From the NCBI GenBank assembly GCA_030734395.1, contig JAUZTG010000029.1:4278001-4342000 (forward strand): a stretch of 64,000 bases of DNA. Direction: 5' to 3'. Shown here one piece after another: positions 55,146 to 64,000 of the stretch. Made by a program: the position numbers and the translations under genes. A model generated the notes under the pieces. That model did not search any database and was not told the origin of the DNA. It saw nothing but the letters and a program-made list of their open reading frames with translations. Position 1 is the stretch's first letter. Every line of letters begins with the position of its first letter. This DNA is from Sarocladium kiliense. Lineage: Eukaryota; Ascomycota; Sordariomycetes; Hypocreales; Sarocladiaceae.

Positions 55146-57919
55146 ATGGCCACTCCAGCCCACCAGTACCGAGGTGCCAACACGCTGCATCAGGCTGGAG
55201 TCTCTGACCGCATGGATTCAATGCGCATGGTAATTGTTTTTCCCACCCCATTGCTCCGACTCACTTCAGCCTAATGAATTCTTGCCCCAATTAGCAGGAC
55301 GCAAATGCACTTCCGAGCCCTCCATCAACCCGACCCAGAGCATTTCCTCTTGCAGGCTCTGCAAAGTCTCGACCTGCTCACGAAGAACCTGCATTTCAAT
55401 TTGCCTCTGATCTCGACGCTGTGCCGGTCCAGGACTATGCCAACGCAACCCTCCTTCCATCGATTAATCCGCGATTGGCTGCCATGCAGCCAGCTCCCCT
55501 CTTCGCCAATTCTCCCTTCTTAGCACAACGAAGTATCGATGCAGCCATGAAGGATACAAAGCCCACCGTTGGCGCCGGGACGAATGGGGATCGGAGTTCC
55601 AATGGCGCAACCGCTAACGCATTAGCTAGTGGGTCTGGCGTTAATACGATCGACGCTGCTTCATTCCACACCAGTCTTGAAGTCCGTCGCTCCGTGTGTC
55701 AGTCTCCAAGCTGGGAAGCTTATACACAAAGAAAGCAAGACAAAAAGGGAGCGAAGAAGGAAAAAGAGCAGGCCATAAAGCAGGCCAAGTCTAAACCGAG
55801 GCGGCTTAGCAAACCACCTCCACCATCACCATCATTGGCACCTCGCTCTCGTCGCCACACACAGAGTGAACAGAGCATCTCGAAGACTTCCACTTCGAGG
55901 CAGCAATCAAGAGGCCGCTCAAATAGCGCTTTGGATCTGGCCGAACCGCCGCCAATAGGATCGTCTTCACGTGCAGGTCGAAGCCGCTCAAGTTCGTTCA
56001 GCTCTTTGATCAGATCAACATTTGAGATCCGCCGCCCTTCAGTTGATCTTTCGGTTGACAACGGCTTCATCGGCGGTATCAAGCTCGAACAACATCTCGT
56101 TGCTGCTGAGGAGGAGCAACGCAAGGAAGAGGCGCGACAGGCGAAAGAGGAGGAGTTGGGAATCCACCCTGCCTTGCGATCTGAGAAGAACTCCCGTCGA
56201 GCCGGTTCTTCAAGCACTGGACCACCAACCAGCACACGAAGCCGATACCCCCCTAGTACCTGGCGCACATCACCATCCACAGCTTCACTTGTCGCGCCGA
56301 GTGCACCGCAATTACCAGAGCTTAGTACCCTTAAGAAGTGGCGCACTCGCGTTGGTCTGAAAGCCAAGGACAATACTCTTCACAACGCAAGTGAGAATAC
56401 TCTTCCAGTGTTCACTGCAACAGACGGATATCTCCAGACAAGCATACCGGTCGCGAGAAACTCGTCACCTCCATTAATTGCACCAGCCAGACACTCGCTA
56501 GACACACCTCGCGACTACCCTCAAACTCCCGATTTTGCGATCGAGCTGCCTGCCTTCGAAAACTGGCCAGGACCATATACAACCTCGCCACCTCCTCCAG
56601 AGCCACCACAAAAAAGTTCGAAACGAAAGTCGGTTGTCAGCATGGATAGCCCCGTAAGCCTGAAGTCGACGTTCGGTCGATTGGAGTCGGCAGACAAGAA
56701 CCCCAATGCATATGCGAATGTCACCGCACGAGCTGCACCACGACGGGCCTCCATCGATATAGCCCCGAGCAGTCCCCTTGCTTCAAGCGGCCACAGGCGT
56801 AGCTTTAAGGAAGCCGCTCGCGCCGCCTTTGGAAAGGTTCCTATAAGGCCCAGCATATCAGTCTTGCCAAATGGCCAGACGGGGGGTCGCAGTGTTAGCG
56901 CAGCTGCAGGAAGCCCACGGCAGCCAGAGTCACTCCGCAGGGCGCAGACCAGCTCGTCGGAAGGTTCTTTGTCGGACGAGTATCACTCCACTGGTAGTAC
57001 CACTACCAGTGCTACTACACCGGATATTTCTCGACCTCAATCAGAGAAAGGGTTCTTCTCTATCGCTCCGAAGATCGCCGCGAGCAGCGATAAAAAGAAA
57101 TCTGGAGCTAGACGATCAGAAAGTTCTCCAGGGCCCGCCTCTGCCTCAAGAGCGGCAACGGAGGATGAACTCGACCCGATCCAGGCGGCAGCGCAAAAGG
57201 TCAGGGCGGCTTTCCCAGAGGCAGCCAGCCGGCCGATGGGTGTAGACCGCCGAGCACCGTCTGAACTGAGTGCACAGCGTGAAGTCCCCAGACTTAGGCA
57301 CCCAACCCTCAAGTCAGCCGACCGAAGCAAGACAAGAGCGCCTTTCAATACGGACTCGCTAGAAGACGATGATCGCGCGCCAGATGTGCGTGAACTCATC
57401 CTCAGTAAGGATCAATCCTCCGTGGCGGCCCCATGGCCAGCTTCGTACCTCGAGGCTGCCAGAAAGGCTGCACCTGCGGCACCTATTCCTCGAAACAAAC
57501 CCACCAACTTCCCGTCGCCTTCTCTTTCGACTCTCAGCGGCCTGACACCCCCTTCTCCCCGGTCACAGATCTTTTCATCCGGCGCCTCCGACAACAGTGG
57601 CGGCCAATCGCCGGTCCCGACATCTGCTTCAAGCTTTACCGGCTCTGGCACTGCGCCGACCACCGCCAGTGGAAGTGGCAACGAGCCACTCGCGAAGATG
57701 TTCGTCGAGTGCTGTGGTTGCCGGTACTACCATGACATGCCGAGTAAGCTGTACGAGGCCATGTCCAATCCCGAGGGTGCGCTTGGCGGACCTGGAGAGT
57801 TCGCGCACTCGTCGGTGCTGTCGATGACGGTGCGCTGCCCCTGGTGTCAGCACGACATGAGTACGAGGTGCTGCGCTGGGTTGGTGGCCATGGTGTACGT
57901 CAAGGAGAGGCTGCATTAA
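55146..57919 (+). CDS. Large disordered protein with conserved C-terminal Cys module
   Basis: A 902-residue protein from exons 55146-55229 and 55295-57919 (65-bp intron). Most of it is Ser/Pro/Arg-rich and probably disordered, with basic blocks (SKPRRLSKPPPP) and a charged, helix-prone stretch (AAEEEQRKEEARQAKEEE) near residue 255. The last 75 residues are ordered: FVECCGCRYYHDMPSKLYE, then VRCPWCQHDMSTRCC and YVKERLH. The CxxC pairs suggest a zinc-binding module. I believe this C-terminus is shared by uncharacterised proteins of filamentous ascomycetes, but its role is unknown. The long frame, the splice and the conserved-looking end together make it a real gene. Confidence 0.75.
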
Positions 57920-58320
57920 AGGACGACAAATATCGCATCTCAAGACCATCTGAACGAAGCATTGCTGCTCCTTTGTTAATGACATGATTACGACTGCTAT
58001 TTGAGCACATGGAGTTAAAACGTTGAGGATTCCGAGGCAGTAATAGATGTCAGGAGGTGCTTCATAATATATGACACTAATCTCACGAAATCATGGGGAG
58101 GAGCCTCGCTGCTGTTGATCGCAAGTGTATATAAGTGTGTCATAATTCATCGACCTGATGCATCTCAATTGAAGCAATGATTGTAACGGTCATTAGTTCG
58201 ACGAAGTTTCCTCCCAAAAGCCAAGAAGGCCAGGGCCGCCTAGTGAATGAAGCAACCACATGGGATTCTTGGTACGGTCTCAGCACACAATCCCACATCC
58301 AGAAGCCGTCGTAACACCGC
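57920..58320. other. Convergent intergenic region
   Basis: 3' flanks of the two neighbouring genes. Nothing else is recognised. Confidence 0.4.
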
Positions 58321-59562
58321 TTACCAAAAGTCTGCATTGACCTTGCTGTTCAACGACTTGACATTCTTTTCATCCTGTTCCAGAGTCCTCTTCCATCTCT
58401 CAAGCTTTGTCCACCTTTCGCTGATCTTGAGTCGTTCCGCGGCGGTATCTTCCTTTGTCCGAGCCTCCCGCTGCTCAGCCTTGTCTCTGGCAATTTCTGC
58501 AGTAACTCTGGCTCGTTTGTGTTCCTCGACACGAAGTCTCAACTTTCGGTTTACCTTCAGTAGTTTTTCGCTCTCTCTCTTGAGCTGCTCTATGCGTTCG
58601 GCTGGGCTGACCTTTGGCTGCATCTTCCTTCGATCGTGGGCGGTTTGGACTCGGAAGCACACGGGGATCTTAGGTCTTTTCGCTGCGGGTGTCTGGTGCT
58701 GGATATTTATGTCCCCGTCGCTGGAGCTTTGAAGCTCGTCAAGCCAGTCTTCACCACGTGCAGCTGTGAGCTCTTCGTCGGCGAGAATTTCGACTCCGTT
58801 CAGACTGTCTATATCATCCTCATCTGATGATTCGTGAGGTCGCTTCGATCCTTGGCCTGGTGTCTCAATGCTGGGTTGGACCGTCTCAGCCGCTGCTCCG
58901 ACAATCTTGTCTTCTGCAGCCTTCTCCTTTGCTTCTTCCTTCTTCTTCAACCTTTCCTTCTCTGCCTTGCGTCGGCGCAGCGCAGTGTCGAGGTTCATGG
59001 CATCTTGCCCCAAGACCTTGTGCCGCAAAAGAGAGTAAAGACGGTCTTGGGTGTTCTTCCGCCGGTTGCCTGCGAATGCCACATTTTCGACGAGGTTGGC
59101 ACATGCCTTGAGCTCTCTGGCCGTGAACACGAGCTCGTACTTGTCCGGATCATCTGAGGTTCCTTCATCTCGCGAGGGTTCGTTGTCAAGTCCACGATCA
59201 TTGGGTTTCGGCGTGATCAGTGTAGTCTTGATGTAGGACGGAAGTGAATCTACGTAGGGTCAGAGTAGTTCATGTTAGCCCCTACTTGCGTCACGATACA
59301 TCCGAAAGAACAGCTTACTGTGCTGCCTGGCTGCGTTGTCAATGGCCTTCTCGAGCTGGTCGATTGGCCACTCCCTCTGTGCGGCTTTGTTCAGAATGAT
59401 GGTTATGATCTGCTTCATCCACAGATCAAAGTCCATGGTGACAGATGCATGATGGACCGCGAGTCGGTCGATGAACGCGTCGTGGATCGATTTTCCCTCC
59501 CTCAAATCTTCTATGTCCGTGTTCGAGCCGTCGCCCACGAAGAGAGAGTCCGAGTCCGACAT
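58321..59562 (-). CDS. Coiled-coil protein, unknown function
   Basis: A 390-residue protein from exons 59562-59319 and 59249-58321 (69-bp intron). The N-terminal 80 residues look folded (MDFDLWMKQIITIILNKAA). The middle is highly charged: ALRRRKAEKERLKKKEEAK, with an acidic SSDEDDIDSL region. From about residue 290 to the end a long coiled coil is predicted by eye (LKRESEKLLKVNRKLRLRVEE and onwards). A basic AAKRPK stretch may direct it to the nucleus. No domain of known function is recognised. Confidence 0.65.
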
Positions 59563-60401
59563 GGTCGACTAGAACAGGAAGACGGTGATCATAATCGAAA
59601 GCCACGAATCTTGCAGAGGAGAGGATCGAATTCCAGAAAAGGGCCAAGATAAGCAAGGGCGGGCTCCAGAGGGATGAGGGCCCAGGGAAGAAAATCTGAA
59701 CACGACATTGGAAGGCAAGCTGTAGTGATCCGACGAGCACCTGCCAACAGCTGACCGCACCTCACGGTGCGACGCGGCCTGTACCTTATCAACCATAACA
59801 TCACAGACGCTTGCAGGTGTCAGCGCCACTGATCACCTCAAAGACCGATGATATCTTACCTGCAGTCGGAACTGGATGGATAATCGGCTGCCGCCTCGGT
59901 CTCCGTCACGGCTGGGGGATGGAAAGGAAGGGGTTGGCTTTCCAGGCCTTGTGTGCATGACCGCCTATGACAAGGCACCCCGGCCGCAGCGATCGTTCAA
60001 GTACATTTCAAGAGCTAATTTGTATGGCAGCTGAGCTTGAAGCGTGTCAAGAGAAGAAAGGGAAGTGCTAGAGCGCAAGCTGAATGAAGGTGTTAGGGTG
60101 AGTATTGTTATCGCATTCAGAGGAGATTTGCATTGCTTCGTGCCGCTCAGCCACGCCTTGGACAAGAGCGATGAGAGAAATATGGAGACTATGCATAGTT
60201 GGTGATGAGGGTTGAAACGATCATACCTTATTAAAATGGACTTTTAGCCCTGGCACCATGGCCTGCAACTCTGCGCCGGTGCCTGTACATGGTCGCAAGT
60301 TCCGCCTTATATCATAAGCTGGTTTTCCTGATTATTTTACCAACTCTTATCTCATCCTCATAAAGTACACCCAGCAAGATAGCTTATATAGCCTAAATAG
60401 C
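59563..60401. other. Intergenic region
   Basis: Promoter side of the coiled-coil gene and 3' flank of the NmrA-like gene. No gene is recognised. Confidence 0.4.
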
Positions 60402-61588
60402 CTAATGCCGGTGCTGCGTCGTGACCTGCCCAGCAATCAGATCCTCAACATAGTCCTTCCATCGCCGAGGCTGCATGTCAGGATACAGCTCCTCCGCATC
60501 GAGATAGCCCAGGTACCTGGCGTTTTCAGGCGTGTTATCGCCCCTGACGGCCATTGTATAATAGTACTCCGCCATTGCTACCCCGAAGGTTAGGCGCTCT
60601 CCACTATCCTTGGCCGTCTTAATAGTGTCGAGAAGGCTTTCATTGGAAACCTAAGCACACGCCGAGTGTCAGCAATATTCCCGAACTCCCAACTTTGGGT
60701 TCAAGAGCTCCAAGGCTCCTAGAAGAGAGACACAAGGCCATCAGGAATACAACATACGTGACTTTTGACGACAGTCATCTCGGAGATGCTTTCAACGTCT
60801 CTCCAGAGTTCGTTCGTCGTCTTTAAATCCCCGTGCGCGAACACGAGCCTGTTCAGTGTCCTTTCGTCGACGATAATCTTAGCGACAAAACTGCCGATGT
60901 CACGATTATCCGTCAATGCGATTTTAGTGTCTCCATCGCCGATAATAGGCATAGGTGGCATGTAGCCCGTTGGATCAGCCTGCTGAGATGGTAGGTAAGG
61001 GGCAACCATCTGATACCACCACCCGACGTCAATGACTGTATACGGAAGGTAAAGCAGCTTGACGTGATTCAAGATCTCTTCTTTCTGCGAGCGTGGTGTT
61101 CAGTATGCAATGCAGGAGGGTTTATGAAACATGCTTAGGTATGCTTACTTTCTCTCTTAGATACATGGCGCCTGCGGGTGGACTGACCGGGCCAAAGAAG
61201 CTCGGCACAAACCTGCCCACGCCAGCTTGCTTCGCCGCCGATGCGAGATTAAGCTCTTGTTGGTCCTGAAGAAGCGTCAATCCTGAGATGACGACGTCCA
61301 CGCCAGTCAGCAAGCTGGCGATACTATCCACAGGCCCATCAAGGTCGACAGCACGCAGAGTAGCCCCAAGCTCTGCGACCCCTAAGAGTTCCGGCTTCTC
61401 TAGAGAAGTTGAACGCGCCAGGGCCACAACCTCCTTCAAGATTATCAGTACTCAATCACTAATCTTTTCGACACGACGTGGAAGACGAGGCATACAAACT
61501 GTTCCGGGCTTGCAAGGAGCGCCTGGGCAATGGATCGTCCAGTCAAGCCGGAAGCACCGACGATGGTGACTTTTACCTTGCCGGCCAT
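60402..61588 (-). CDS. NmrA-like / isoflavone reductase-like NAD(P)-binding protein
   Basis: A 317-residue atypical SDR from exons 61588-61496, 61433-61149, 61084-60758 and 60650-60402 (introns 62, 64 and 107 bp). The Rossmann start is VTIVGASGLTGRS, with GASGLTG at residues 11-17. Typical segments follow: LLTGVDVVISGL, AAKQAGVGRFVPSFFGP, YTVIDVGWWYQM and IALTDNRDIGSFVA. The fold covers both redox sensors like NmrA and reductases of aromatic compounds. The usual active-site Lys of isoflavone reductases is not obvious at the expected place. A sensor or an enzyme role cannot be told apart from sequence alone. It is probably cytosolic. Confidence 0.85.
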
Positions 61589-62338
61589 TTCTTTGTGATT
61601 GGCGAATGTGACGTACTGCGAATGAGAAGGTGAATGGTGGAAGGGACTTAGAGATCTGAGGAAATGATGTGCTAGCGGTTTCTCGCCTTAGGTATTTATG
61701 CCTGGTGATCCAGCTCTCGCTCGCTCGAAGACAACGAAAGAAAGAAACAATCTGTTTCGTCGGACCCGGTGAGGACCCCGAGATTGCGCTGCTTACAAAC
61801 TCAACCCTTGGGGAGCTAATCATGACGCTTGATGTGTATACTGCCAGACAACACCAAGCATGCACGCAGGTGGCAAACTCCACCATCTACAAACCCCAAA
61901 GTAGCGGAGTACGAATGAAGCGGAAAACAAGACCGTGGAGGCTGAGGGTCTTCACCGACAACCACTACAGAATTCAGCGACTAGGGAATGGCTATATGCG
62001 GAAGCCTCCACATAGCGTCACCTCCTCTAACCTCAAAAGTCCGCATCACGGCCGGCCTCCTTTGACTTTCGACCTTCGTCGTGCACTCAACTTCGATCAA
62101 GCTTTTCCCACCAGTCCTCACTATGGGGCTGCACAAGGCCCTCATGTACCTGGCGATGTATCGGCGTGCGCTGGCCGGCCTAGGAGGCGAGCAACCATGC
62201 CGGAGCTGATGTAGAGAGTGAGTCTTGAATGGCAAACAATGACGGGCTCTTGGCAGCTACTGGGGGGGAGGGGGGCTAACAGCGGTATTCCTAGGAAGGA
62301 CGTAGCCCCTGGCGCGCGATGAACTGGATGCCCTTGAA
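61589..62338. other. Intergenic region
   Basis: Promoter side of the NmrA-like gene and 3' flank of the ankyrin gene. A plus-strand frame of 181 codons (61669-62214) lacks an ATG at its start and any domain. Confidence 0.4.
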
Positions 62339-63634
62339 TCAGCAAAGGTTACTGATTGACATTCTCTCACGCCTGATCTCCTGCAGCAGGTTCTGGAACC
62401 TAGTCTCAACAGCCTCAACATCTTCGTCAGAGATATTGTATATCACTCTCAAACCCTTCAAGTTAATGCCTGGATCAGCGTTGTGCTGCAGGAACCACCT
62501 TGCGAGAACCCAGTCTCCACAACCCACAGCGTGTTTAAGCGGAGTGGTGCTGAAGAATGGCGGCATATCTATTATGCATCCCCATGTGAAATAGCGATAA
62601 CTAGATAGAATAGTGAGCTTTCATGCAGTGGTTTAAAGAAGGAAGCCACACGTTTGGAAGTCTTGAACTTACACATCTTTGATCCCATTGAGATCTGCAC
62701 CAAGATCGAGCAAGTGCTGAGCCATCTGAAGTCGATTATGATCGCTTGAGAAAGGATAAGGCGTCTCAGCTGTGGCAAGGCCGACCACCTGTTGAACTCG
62801 GGATGGCGGTAAGCCCTCAGGCCTTCTCGCTATAGGCGCATGCCGACGAACAAGGCTGTGAAAGCCTCTCGCATCATTAAGAATCCCGCCATGCGAGAGG
62901 ATGAGGTCCACAGTTGTTGGAGCTCCCCACTTGATAGTGATCTCAAGTATGCGACCATCGCCTTTCTCAATCGGTATTACTTCATCCGGAAGGCCACGCC
63001 CTACAGCCTTATCCCTTCGTCGTGAGATGTTTGGGTCAGCACCGTTGCTGAGGAGGAGCCCTAGAATGGTATGGTCCTTTACACAGCGAGGGTAATGGAG
63101 CGCAACAATCTGAGTCTTGCTTTCCACTCGTAATGGTTGGATCACGAGGTTGGGATCCCAACCGCTGGCCAGAAAGACCCGGAGTAGGTCGGGTAGCTCT
63201 TCCAGGTTGCTGGTAAAGATACTCTGGCCTTGTGCAGAAGAAGATCCATCAGCTTTTTGTAGGGACTCTCTATGGAAGCAACGGTAGTGCGATTTAACGC
63301 CAACCTCTTGTAAGAGGAAGCGCACTACCTTGATGCGAATGTTTTGCGACGCCTCCTCGAGGCCGAACTGAAGCTCCGGAGCGTGGGAAACCCGGGACAA
63401 GTGCTCTACACATTGTCGAACTTGATCAATATCTCCTGTCGCACAAGACGCGTAGAAATCGCGTATAAGAGAATTGGTATTGGCATGAATGCTATGCTCT
63501 GATGACAGGTAGCTCGGCGCTGGAAGTTCGGTTGGGGGCGGGGGAGGGCGTGCTGGTGATGTTCGACCGAGATTGGCCTCACTTCCCCCCGTACTGATAC
63601 ATAGGGTGATGATAGAACTGATAGAAATGGACAA
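62339..63634 (-). CDS. Ankyrin-repeat protein, 5' end unresolved
   Basis: Exons 63634-62673 and 62549-62339 (123-bp intron) encode at least 390 residues. The join gives LGADLNGIKDV-TTPLKHAVGCGDWVLARWFLQ, a regular ankyrin boundary. Other repeat signatures are IRDFYASCATGDIDQVRQCVEHL, HTILGLLLSNGADPN and TTVDLILSHGG. There is no in-frame ATG near the 5' limit, which begins with TTG, so at least one upstream exon is missing from the model. The open frame extends upstream to about 63740 without a start. A short ATG exon near 63770 could not be joined in phase. Ankyrin proteins mediate protein contacts; the partner is unknown. Confidence 0.65.
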
Positions 63635-64000
63635 GGGGAAGGCTGAGATTGCACTCGAGTTGGATAAGTGGAATGGGTTGAGATTGAAATGACAGATGTG
63701 CTCTTCGTTGTGGGCGCAACGATAGCTACCTTAACCGCCAGGCAGCAGGGGGGCACGCGCGAATGCATAATGTCGTCAGTCACATTGGCAGCGGCGCAGG
63801 TACAACATCTGAGGGCAGTGTCAAATGGTCAGGGTTGGCCGAGCCTCAACCTTGAGCCTGTCCTGTACGGATCAATCACTGATCTTCAGGGCATCGCCGC
63901 CTCGCCGAGCGGCACGGCGTGCACTTATAGGTGGCAAGGTAGAAACCCTTCCGCCGGTCAAGGAACATAGTTATGGAATGACTGGGTTGCTGTATCTGAG
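63635..64000. other. End of window
   Basis: Probably holds the missing 5' exon and promoter of the ankyrin gene. No separate gene is supported. Confidence 0.35.

Overview
The window is nuclear DNA of a filamentous ascomycete (Pezizomycotina). A dothideomycete is plausible but not proven. Genes are monocistronic and sit on both strands. Most carry one to five introns of about 50-100 bp with GT..AG ends. The recognised proteins are typical of such fungi: a Zn2Cys6 regulator, xylitol dehydrogenase, a GH3 beta-glucosidase, Y14, ribosomal protein eS30, a purine nucleoside permease, an NmrA-like protein and a patatin/NB-ARC/TPR protein. All exon structures below were built by hand from splice signals and reading frames; no transcript or database was available.

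Layout. 1-9.6 kb: two tandem paralogous bHLH regulators (1397-2370 and 6808-7770, both minus) on either side of a membrane RING-H2 gene. 9.6-16 kb: an intronless CoA-disulfide-reductase-like flavoprotein fused to a rhodanese domain, an unrecognised protein with an internal repeat, xylitol dehydrogenase, and a small hydrophilic protein. 16.3-19.8 kb: five divergent copies of an unrecognised small cysteine-rich family, three minus and two plus, the last one broken by frameshifts. 20.8-26.7 kb: a small secreted eight-cysteine protein, a sulfotransferase-fold protein, an SDR oxidoreductase and a Zn2Cys6 transcription factor, all minus. 26.7-32.9 kb: gene-poor, holding only a DUF202 membrane protein with a very long intron. 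32.9-39 kb: GH3 beta-glucosidase, Y14, an unusual tRNA gene and eS30. 40.4-44.6 kb: a 1333-residue patatin/NB-ARC/TPR (NLR-like) protein. 45.6-52.3 kb: a Dabb-domain protein with a membrane anchor, a purine nucleoside permease, a GDP-mannose 4,6-dehydratase and a CmcJ/NvfI-like oxygenase. 55-64 kb: two unrecognised proteins (one largely disordered with a C-terminal Cys module, one coiled coil), an NmrA-like protein and an ankyrin protein whose 5' end is unresolved.

How the genes relate. There are no operons. Xylitol dehydrogenase and the beta-glucosidase both serve use of plant cell-wall sugars but are not linked. The Zn2Cys6 factor lies 284 bp upstream of the SDR on the same strand and may control it. 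The strongest leads are the cysteine-rich paralogue cluster; the tRNA gene, whose anticodon loop is split by a sequence with spliceosomal-type signals; the NLR-like protein; and two genes of bacterial type (GDP-mannose dehydratase and CoA-disulfide reductase-rhodanese).
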